From: Geodermatophilus obscurus DSM 43160
GTDB lineage: Bacteria; Actinomycetota; Actinomycetes; Mycobacteriales; Geodermatophilaceae
Reading direction: 5' to 3'
Assembly (NCBI RefSeq): GCF_000025345.1
Contig: NC_013757.1
Location: 3,534,001-3,598,000, forward strand
DNA length: 64,000 bases
The translations under genes and the position numbers were made by a program. This document shows, piece after piece, positions 58,556 through 64,000 of this stretch (positions are counted from its first letter, which is position 1; the number at the start of each line of letters is the position of its first letter). Below the pieces are notes generated by a model that did no database searches, was not told where the DNA came from, and saw only the letters and a program-made list of their open reading frames with translations.

Positions 58556-58678
58556 CGGAACGCCGTCGTGCACGGGAGTGAGGCCGGCATCGGAGCGCTG
58601 CGCCCCTCGCGTGGGACCGCTGGTGGTGCCGGGGATCTCGTCCTGCCCGGCGTGCCCGCCGTGGGTCGTGTTCGGCAC
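58556..58678 (-). pseudogene. Decayed relic of a ChaB gene, N-terminal part
   Basis: The minus strand begins MPNTTHGGHAGQDEIPGTT, matching MPKTTKSGDAKQDEIPSTL of the intact gene; the start codon has changed from ATG to GTG. The segment ggggatctcgtcctgc is identical in both. An extra base in the following region shifts the frame (homology to RSDEKAQRTFTKAHD is visible only with a shift) and similarity then fades. The bases 58474-58555 show nothing else. Confidence 0.65.
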
Positions 58679-58696
58679 GCCGTTGCCCTACCGGTG

Positions 58697-59581
58697 TCAG
58701 CCCGCCACGAACGGGACCAGCGCGGCAACCAGCTCCTCCGGGGCCTCCTCCGCCATGTGGTGGCCGCTGTCGATGCGGCCGCCGCCGCGCAGGTCGCCGG
58801 TCCAGGCCGCCCAGATCCGCAGCGGGTCGCCGTGCAGGTCCTCGAGGTCGTCGTGGGCCGACCAGAGCACCAGCGTGGGGCAGGCGACTCGCCGTCCGGC
58901 GGCCCGATCGGCCTCCTCGGCGGCGCGGTCCACGGTCAGGCCGGCGCGGTAGTCCTCGAGCATGGCGTGCACCGTGGCGGGGTCGGCGATCGCACGGCGG
59001 AAGTCCGCGTGGTTCTCCTCGCCCATCTGCGCGGCCTTCCCCGGGGCCAGTGCGCCGTACCAGGCGTCGGGGTCGGCGCCGATGGCCCGCTCGGGCTTCT
59101 CCGGCTGGGCGAAGAAGAACCAGTGCCACCAGGCGGCGGCGAACCGGGCGTCGACGCGGTCGAGGTGCTCGACGATCGGGATGCAGTCGAGGACGGCGAG
59201 GTGGGTGACGGCGCCGGGGTGGTCGAGGGCCGTGCGCAGCGCGACGTAGCTGCCGCGGTCGTGTCCGACGACGGCGAAGCGCTCGTGGCCCAGGCCGCGC
59301 ATCAGCGCGACCACGTCACGGGCCATGGCCCGCTTCGCGTACGGCGCGTGGTCCTCGGTGGTCGGCGGCTCGGACGACCGCCCGTAGCCGCGCAGGTCCG
59401 GGCAGACGACGGTGTGCCCGGCCGCGGCCAGCAGCGGGGCGACCCGGTGCCAGGTGGTGTGCGTGCGCGGGTGCCCGTGCAGCAGGACGACGGGCGGGCC
59501 CGCGCCACCGACCCGCACCCGCAGCCGGACGCCGTCCGCCCCGTCCTGCCGCGTCTCCGCGACCCCCGGGAAGAAGGTCAC
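58697..59581 (-). CDS. Alpha/beta hydrolase, haloacetate-dehalogenase-like
   Basis: A 294-residue hydrolase. HGHPRTHTTW is the oxyanion loop; the nucleophile elbow is VVGHDRGSYVA with Asp, as in fluoroacetate dehalogenase and epoxide hydrolase types. DLRGYGRSS, WWHWFFFAQPEKPE and the late GHHMAEEAPEE with catalytic His also fit that group. Substrate specificity is not proven; Asp nucleophile excludes a simple esterase. GTG start is 1 nt after the upstream thioesterase stop. Last gene of the five-gene operon starting at 61609. Confidence 0.85.
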   Translation of the reverse strand: MTFFPGVAETRQDGADGVRLRVRVGGAGPPVVLLHGHPRTHTTWHRVAPLLAAAGHTVVCPDLRGYGRSSEPPTTEDHAPYAKRAMARDVVALMRGLGHERFAVVGHDRGSYVALRTALDHPGAVTHLAVLDCIPIVEHLDRVDARFAAAWWHWFFFAQPEKPERAIGADPDAWYGALAPGKAAQMGEENHADFRRAIADPATVHAMLEDYRAGLTVDRAAEEADRAAGRRVACPTLVLWSAHDDLEDLHGDPLRIWAAWTGDLRGGGRIDSGHHMAEEAPEELVAALVPFVAG

Positions 59582-59582
59582 C

Positions 59583-59975
59583 TCAGGACACCTGGAAGCG
59601 GCTCCAGTGGGCGCGCTCGTCGTCGGTCATGGCCCGGCTCGCGTCGGTGGCGAAGTCGAACAGGACCATCACCACGGAGGCGCGGATGGCGACCTCGTCG
59701 TCCTGCACCAGCTCCTGCCGCAGGGTGAGCGACCTGGTGCCCAGGCGGGTCACCGTGCTGCGCACGCACAGCCGCTCGCCCACCCGGTAGTACAGCTGGC
59801 GCAGGTAGTCGACCTCCAGCCGGGCGAGGATCAGCCCGCGGTCCCCCGGAGCTCCCTCGGCCATCGCCAGCCGCGCGTCCTCGATCAGGCTCAGCGCCCG
59901 GGCGTGGTTGACGTGGCCGAGGGAGTCCGGGTCCGACCAGCGCAGCTGGACGGCGTGCTCGTGCCGGGCGCTCAG
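59583..59975 (-). CDS. 4-hydroxybenzoyl-CoA-thioesterase-fold acyl-CoA thioesterase with apparent CTG start
   Basis: A 130-residue hotdog-fold protein. The defining N-terminal motif LRWSDPDSLGHVNHARALSLIEDAR includes the catalytic Asp and the GHVNH turn. No ATG, GTG or TTG occurs in frame between this motif and well inside the upstream gene. The first ATG (59864) lies after the motif and would remove the active site. CTG at 59975 overlaps the upstream stop as CTGA, mimicking ATGA/GTGA coupling, and gives normal family length. The CTG start is therefore inferred with fair confidence. Confidence 0.75.
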   Translation of the reverse strand: MSARHEHAVQLRWSDPDSLGHVNHARALSLIEDARLAMAEGAPGDRGLILARLEVDYLRQLYYRVGERLCVRSTVTRLGTRSLTLRQELVQDDEVAIRASVVMVLFDFATDASRAMTDDERAHWSRFQVS

Positions 59976-60202
59976 GGCAGGTCCGCGGTCTCTGCGGACT
60001 GACGGTGGGCGCCCTGGGCGTCGTCCGGGTCGGGGTGGACCGTCCGCTCCTCGGACTCGGCCAGGATCACCTCGGCGGCGACCTCCTCCATGCCGCTGCC
60101 GTGGAGTTCCTCCTCCTCGGGCAGCAGCTCCGCCCGCGTCTGGACGTTGTGCTCGGTGACGTTGGCCAGCGCCTCGGGGCTGGGCTCCTTGTTGGTGGTC
60201 AC
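59972..60202 (-). CDS. Small acidic hypothetical protein, 76 aa
   Basis: A highly acidic, probably disordered protein (ELLPEEEELHGSGMEEVAAEV, ERTVHPDPDDAQ). No family recognised. GTG start 1 nt after the DUF2795 gene stop and CTGA overlap with the thioesterase place it firmly in the operon. Function unknown. Confidence 0.65.
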   Translation of the reverse strand: MTTNKEPSPEALANVTEHNVQTRAELLPEEEELHGSGMEEVAAEVILAESEERTVHPDPDDAQGAHRQSAETADLP

Positions 60203-60203
60203 C

Positions 60204-60461
60204 TCAGAACCGCTGCTGCTCGGTGCCGATGCCCAGGGCGCGGGCGACGTCCTGCACGTTCTCGAACTGCTGGCCGGACGGCAGCCGGCGCAGGTCGGAG
60301 AGCACGCGGTCGGGGGCGTTGCCCTCCTGGGCCTTGGCCACGAGCGCGTCCTTGTCGGCCGGCCACACCTCCTTGCCGAGGGCCTCGGCGAGCGCGGCGC
60401 GGCGCTCGACGTCGCCGGTGGAGGTGCCGGGAGAGGTGGCGGGCTGGTGGGGGTCGGTCAT
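60204..60461 (-). CDS. DUF2795 family protein
   Basis: An 85-residue protein. The domain ALGKEVWPADKDALVAKAQEG with VLSDLRRLPSGQQFENVQDVARAL is the DUF2795 pattern (two helical halves, LPxxxF/Y). Small DUF2795 proteins are widespread in actinobacteria and of unknown function. ATG 60461 is preferred because AGGGAG stands 6 nt upstream; GTG 60479, overlapping the preceding stop as GTGA, is an alternative giving six more residues. Confidence 0.82.
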   Translation of the reverse strand: MTDPHQPATSPGTSTGDVERRAALAEALGKEVWPADKDALVAKAQEGNAPDRVLSDLRRLPSGQQFENVQDVARALGIGTEQQRF

Positions 60462-60475
60462 GTCGGTCTCCCTGG

Positions 60476-61609
60476 TCACTGGGCCGTGGGCGTGGAGTCG
60501 TCGGTGTAGCGGAGGATCGCCGCGACCGGGATGTCACCGGGCATCGCCGCCCGGGGGACGACGACGACGCCGGCCGCGCTCGCCACGGAAGCGGCGAGCA
60601 GCGCCCCCTCGGCCGGGACGACGGTGCCGTGGGTGCCCAGGGCGTCCATGTCGTGCTGGTCGACGCCGAGTTCGAGCGGCGAGTTGCCGACGATGAGCGT
60701 GTCGTCGGGGTCCTGCTGGTCGGCGAGGACCAGGGTCTCGACCTGGCCCTTGCGCAGCGCCTCGACCACCGCGGCCTTGCCCGTGACGGCCAGGCCGTGG
60801 GCGCCGGCGGAGGCCAGCTTCTCCACCGCGTCGGCCTCCTCGCGGGCCTCGTGCTCGGCCACGAGCTCGGCGGTCCGCTGGTCGACCGGCTCGCGGTCGG
60901 CGCCGGCGGCCCGGCCGCCCTCGTCCATGGAGACGATGAGTTCCGACCACAGGTCGCTGGCCCGGTCGGTGAGGATCTGCCGGGCCCGCATGTCGCCGGC
61001 GAGGAGCACGAAGCGCGGGTGCAGCCGGCGCACCAGCGAGGCGATGCGCTCCGCGACGTTGTCGGCGTTGTGGATCCACTTGTTCTCGGCGTTGTGCTGG
61101 TAGCGGTGGTGGGCCCAGCCGCCGCCCTGGAACTTGCGGATCTGGAAGCTGTCGCCCTCGACCTCGTCCTCGATCTCGGGCTTGCCGACGAGGGTGGCCA
61201 CCGAGATGTCGGCCCCCACCCGGTCGGTGACGACGACGATGTGCGGCACGCGTCCGGGCAGCTGCCGCAGGATCGGGAGCAGGTTCGGGGTCGGCGACCA
61301 CTCGGCGACCTCCTGCCGCGGCGCGCCCACCAGTGGCTGGTCCAGGACGACGGAGCCGTCAGCCGCGACGACGAGGGCCCGGCCCCGCAGCGTGGCGATC
61401 TCCCCACCCTCGTTGGCCTCCAGCAGCCGGCCGCGGACCGCCTCGACCACCGGCTCCGGCGCGCCCTGCTCGGTGAGCTTCTCGGCGATGGCGCGGACCC
61501 GCAGCTCCACCTCGGTGTCGGCGTTCTCGGTGGTGTGCGTCACGTCGGCGCACACGGTGGCGTAGGGCCCGGAGGCGGTGAAGACCGGTTCCAGGAAGGA
61601 CACGTCCAT
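60476..61609 (-). CDS. Rv2629-like protein, bacterial archaeo-eukaryotic release factor (baeRF) family
   Basis: A 377-residue protein resembling the dormancy-associated mycobacterial Rv2629. Blocks: ASGPYATVCADVTHTTENAD at the N-terminus, VLDQPLVGAPRQEVAEWSPTP, HIVVVTDRVGADISV, GGWAHHRYQHNAENKW (position of the release-factor GGQ-like loop), HPRFVLLAGDMRARQIL, and LVLADQQDPDDTLIVG. The family has the fold of eRF1/Vms1 and may act on stalled ribosomes or tRNA; the true role is not known. First gene of a tight five-gene operon. Confidence 0.85.
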   Translation of the reverse strand: MDVSFLEPVFTASGPYATVCADVTHTTENADTEVELRVRAIAEKLTEQGAPEPVVEAVRGRLLEANEGGEIATLRGRALVVAADGSVVLDQPLVGAPRQEVAEWSPTPNLLPILRQLPGRVPHIVVVTDRVGADISVATLVGKPEIEDEVEGDSFQIRKFQGGGWAHHRYQHNAENKWIHNADNVAERIASLVRRLHPRFVLLAGDMRARQILTDRASDLWSELIVSMDEGGRAAGADREPVDQRTAELVAEHEAREEADAVEKLASAGAHGLAVTGKAAVVEALRKGQVETLVLADQQDPDDTLIVGNSPLELGVDQHDMDALGTHGTVVPAEGALLAASVASAAGVVVVPRAAMPGDIPVAAILRYTDDSTPTAQ

Positions 61610-61747
61610 GGGGGTGGGACCACTCCTCGATCGCTGTGGGTCGGGTCGGCGGTTCGGGTCGGGGGGCTGCGACCCGGGCTGCCCGCCTCCGCCGCCTACC
61701 CACCGACCGTGCCCTCACACCCCGGTGTCGATCGGCCGGAGCACGGG

Positions 61748-61753
61748 TAGGCG
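61748..61753 (+). promoter_or_regulatory. Possible -10 element (TAGGCG) for DUF8129 gene
   Basis: TAGGCG ends 6 nt before the ATG at 61760, the same arrangement as at 22203. Confidence 0.35.
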
Positions 61754-61759
61754 GTCGGC

Positions 61760-62122
61760 ATGACCGAGCACGACCAACTGCCGCTGCCCGACTACGACCA
61801 CCTCCCCGTGGACGGGCTCACCTCCCGGATCCGCACGCTGGACGCCGCCGGGCTGGAGACCCTGCTGGAGTACGAGCGGGCGCACGCCGACCGGCTGCAG
61901 GTGGTGACGATCATGGAGAACCGGCTGGCCGCGCTGCGCGAGGGCGCCCAGCCCTCCGGTGGCGACCCCGCCGCCGCGGCCGCCGACGACCCGGTGCACG
62001 CCGGCGCCGGCTCCCAGGTCTCCGAGGCCACCAGCGGCCCGGCGATGAACCCGCCGTCCCAGGGCGACCCGACCAACCCGGCCCAGCCCCGCTCCAGCGG
62101 CTCGCACAAGAAGGGCGGCTGA
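61760..62122 (+). CDS. DUF8129-like small protein, 120 aa
   Basis: The N-terminal 55 residues (LPLPDYDHLPVDGLTSRIRTL, LLEYERAHADRLQVVTIMENRL) form the helical domain seen in many actinobacterial proteins of this group. The rest is Pro/Gly/Ser-rich and probably disordered, ending in a basic SGSHKKGG. Role unknown. Divergent from the Rv2629-like operon; the shared 150-bp gap holds both promoters. Confidence 0.8.
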   Translation: MTEHDQLPLPDYDHLPVDGLTSRIRTLDAAGLETLLEYERAHADRLQVVTIMENRLAALREGAQPSGGDPAAAAADDPVHAGAGSQVSEATSGPAMNPPSQGDPTNPAQPRSSGSHKKGG

Positions 62123-62136
62123 GCCCCTCCCCGCGC

Positions 62137-62192
62137 GAGATCTGCACAGTGGCGCTCATCGGGCACCCGATGGCCGCCACTGTGCAGATCTC
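62137..62192. repeat. 56-bp hairpin between DUF8129 and tadC
   Basis: Perfect 18-bp arms (62137-62154 and 62175-62192) enclose a second 7-bp inverted repeat (62157-62163 with 62166-62172). It lies between convergent genes, so it probably works as a bidirectional terminator; its length suggests a REP- or MITE-like origin. Confidence 0.8.
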
Positions 62193-62198
62193 TCGGGG

Positions 62199-63086
62199 TC
62201 AGCCGCCGAAGGCCGCGGCGATGTCCAGGACGGCGGGACCGAGCAGCACGATGAAGAGCGTCGGCAGGATGCAGAGGATCAGCGGGAAGATCACCTTCAC
62301 CGGGATCTGCATCGCCTTCTCCTCGGCCCGCTGCCGCCGCTTGAGCCGCATCTCCGCCGCCTGGGTGCGCAGCACGTCGGCGATCGAGACGCCGTACGCG
62401 TCGGCCTGCACCACCGCACGGATGAACCGGCGCAGGTCGGGCACCGCCGTCCGCTCGGCCAGCGCCAGGTAGGCCTCGCGGCGGGGCTGGCCGACGGCGA
62501 TGTCCTGCAGCGTGCGCACGAGCTCCTCGGCCAGCGGGCCGCGACCGTTGCGCCCGGCCCGCGCCATCGCCGCCTCGAAGCCGAGCCCGGCCTCCACCGC
62601 GATCGTCATCTGGTCGAGGGTGTCGGCCAGCTCCAGCGCGATCGCCTGCTGCCGCTCCTGCCCGCGGCTGTAGAGCAGCAGCTCGGGCACGACGTAGGCC
62701 ACGCCGGTCACCCCGACCGCCATGAGCACGGTCAGCGGGCCGGGGCCCGCCGTCACCACCAGCCCGCCGAGCGCCGCGGCCACCGCGGCGAGCACCAGCT
62801 TCGCCGCCACCAGCCGGGGCACCGGCCACTCCCCCGGGCGCCCGGCGGCGCCGGCCAGCCGGTTGAGCCGGGCGACCGTGCCGGCCGGGGTCAGGGCACG
62901 GACCAGCCCCGGCAGCAGCCGGGACCGCGGGCGGGCAGGCGCGGCGCCGGGCAGGTCCAGGCCGCGGGTCAGGTTGGCGCGGGTGCGGGCGGCGGCGTCC
63001 TGCGGGCGGGCCAGCAGCGCCCAGCCCAGCAGCGGGACGGCGAGGGCGACGGCCAGCGCGGCCGCGAGCACGGGGGTCGGCAGCAT
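62199..63086 (-). CDS. tadC: Type II secretion F-domain protein, TadC-like
   Basis: A 295-residue inner-membrane platform protein of the Tad/Flp pilus system. One N-terminal helix (PTPVLAAALAVALAVPLLGW), two further helices near residues 90-135, then the T2SSF domain LADTLDQMTIAVEAGLGFEAAMA and VVQADAYGVSIADVLRTQAAEMRLKRRQRAEEKAMQIPVK, ending with a hydrophobic helix pair. ATG overlaps the upstream tadB stop by 1 nt (TGATG). The longer frame to 63119 is not supported. Confidence 0.9.
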   Translation of the reverse strand: MLPTPVLAAALAVALAVPLLGWALLARPQDAAARTRANLTRGLDLPGAAPARPRSRLLPGLVRALTPAGTVARLNRLAGAAGRPGEWPVPRLVAAKLVLAAVAAALGGLVVTAGPGPLTVLMAVGVTGVAYVVPELLLYSRGQERQQAIALELADTLDQMTIAVEAGLGFEAAMARAGRNGRGPLAEELVRTLQDIAVGQPRREAYLALAERTAVPDLRRFIRAVVQADAYGVSIADVLRTQAAEMRLKRRQRAEEKAMQIPVKVIFPLILCILPTLFIVLLGPAVLDIAAAFGG

Positions 63087-64000
63087 CAGAACCGGATCGC
63101 CACGGTCTTCTTGAGCCACAACCCGCCGACGGTGAGCAGCACGACGACGGCGGCGATCATCAGGTAGCCGGCCAGGCCCTCGGTGAAGCCGGCCAGGTAG
63201 GCGGGGTTGGTCACCGACAGGAAGCCGACGATGCCGAACGGCAGGGCCATCAGCACCACCGCCGACAGCTTGCCCTCGGCCGACAGCGCCTTGACCTGCC
63301 GGCGGATGGCGTTGCGCTCCCGGATGGTGTGCCCGACCGTGTCGAGGACCTCGGCCAGGTTGCCGCCGACCTCCCGGTGGATGCCGATCGCCTGCGCGAC
63401 CCAGCGGAAGTCGTCGCTGTCCATCCGCTCGGCCACCTCGTCGAGGGCGTCGCCGAGATCGCGGCCCACCCGGGTCTCGTTGACGATCCGGGCGAACTCC
63501 TCCGACGTCGGCGCGGCGGCCTCGGTGGAGACGGCGTCGACCGCCCGCAGCAGGCTGTGCCCGGCGCGCAGGCTCGACGCCATCAGCTGCAGCGAGTCGT
63601 CCAGCTGGTCGGCGAACGCCGCCTGCCGCCGTCCGCGCTTCAGCCCGAGCAGCACCTTGGTGCCCAGCGGGGCCGCCGCCGCGAACACGACCGCCAGCAG
63701 CAGCCCGCCGAACAGCGAGCCCAGCGCCCCGAGGACGACGGTGGCCAGGCCCACCAGCAGGACGACGTCCGGTAGCGGCACCGCCACCCCCGCCCGTTCC
63801 AGCGCCGCCGTGCCGCGGGCCACCAGTCCGCGCCGGGCGAGCACCCGCTCCACCGCGGCGCCGGCCGCGGCCGAGGCGCCGGCCAGCGCGGACGCCGGCG
63901 GCGCCACCGTGGGGTCGAGCCGGGCCAGCGGCACCCGCCGTGGCCCGGCCGGGAGGACGACGAGGGCCAGCAGCAGGAGCGCGCCGGTGACCGCGAGCAG
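63086..64000 (-). CDS. tadB: Type II secretion F-domain protein, TadB-like (5' end beyond window)
   Basis: The C-terminal 304 residues are visible; the frame stays open to the right edge, where an N-terminal membrane helix (LLAVTGALLLLALVVLPAGP) begins. The T2SSF domain has DQLDDSLQLMASSLRAGHSLLRAVDAV and IGIHREVGGNLAEVLDTVGHTIRERNAIRRQVKALSAEGKLSA, followed by two membrane helices. It pairs with TadC to anchor the Tad pilus motor; the ATPase gene tadA is expected just beyond the window. Confidence 0.9.
   Translation of the reverse strand: MLAVTGALLLLALVVLPAGPRRVPLARLDPTVAPPASALAGASAAAGAAVERVLARRGLVARGTAALERAGVAVPLPDVVLLVGLATVVLGALGSLFGGLLLAVVFAAAAPLGTKVLLGLKRGRRQAAFADQLDDSLQLMASSLRAGHSLLRAVDAVSTEAAAPTSEEFARIVNETRVGRDLGDALDEVAERMDSDDFRWVAQAIGIHREVGGNLAEVLDTVGHTIRERNAIRRQVKALSAEGKLSAVVLMALPFGIVGFLSVTNPAYLAGFTEGLAGYLMIAAVVVLLTVGGLWLKKTVAIRF

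Overview
The window is one contiguous stretch of a high-GC actinobacterial chromosome. The gene content (glnA/glnE/glnA2 block, lipB/lipA with a DUF4191 neighbour, F420-dependent reductase, MCP-type receptors, GGDEF proteins, Tad pilus genes) fits the Geodermatophilaceae (Blastococcus, Modestobacter, Geodermatophilus) best. That placement is an inference from gene content and style. No rRNA, tRNA, CRISPR array, integrase or insertion sequence was recognised, and no gene-free stretch exceeds about 260 bases.

Left part (1-18 kb): a truncated Ser/Thr kinase, an FAD amine-oxidase-like protein, a peptidase-E-like protein, lipB, leuS with its own leucine leader peptide and attenuator, a membrane GGDEF-EAL protein with a broken C-terminus, an 11-residue-repeat protein, then lipA, a DUF4191 protein, an RDD membrane protein and glnA1. 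The order lipA-DUF4191-RDD-glnA1 matches the mycobacterial block Rv2218-Rv2219-Rv2219A-Rv2220. An UDP-galactopyranose-mutase-like flavoprotein and a multi-pass membrane protein follow as a coupled pair.

Middle part (18-37 kb) holds accessory metabolism: cstA/ybdD, a MetE-like methyltransferase, DUF488, secreted proteins, an MtnA-like isomerase coupled to a class II aldolase, an Hsp20 gene with a sigma-R-type promoter, a three-subunit molybdenum hydroxylase, a lipoprotein, a secreted 5'-nucleotidase, an SDR, a diiron redox protein, a soluble GAF/MCP receptor and a CDGSH protein.

Nitrogen/NAD block (37-48 kb): glnE, a class I glutamine amidotransferase and glnA2 on the minus strand, then slipin, nadE and panB on the plus strand. 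This is the second half of the mycobacterial glnA1-glnE-glnA2-panB neighbourhood, separated here from glnA1 by about 23 kb. GlnR-type operators lie upstream of both glutamine synthetases.

Right part (48-64 kb): F420 reductase, cupin, a GGDEF protein, an M24 peptidase, an SDR, a TIR-transmembrane-DUF6777 protein with a 45-bp tandem repeat, a decaying accessory patch (ChaB/Rho-N gene with two degraded copies, PAS and GAF-GGDEF halves split by one amber codon), a tightly packed five-gene operon (Rv2629-like, DUF2795, small acidic protein, thioesterase with an apparent CTG start, dehalogenase-like hydrolase), a DUF8129 protein, and tadC/tadB running off the right edge.

Three sequence-level themes recur. 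First, many genes begin 6-7 nt after a TANNNT hexamer and look leaderless. Second, a 55-bp imperfect palindrome recurs at gene 3' ends. Third, cyclic-di-GMP proteins are frequent.
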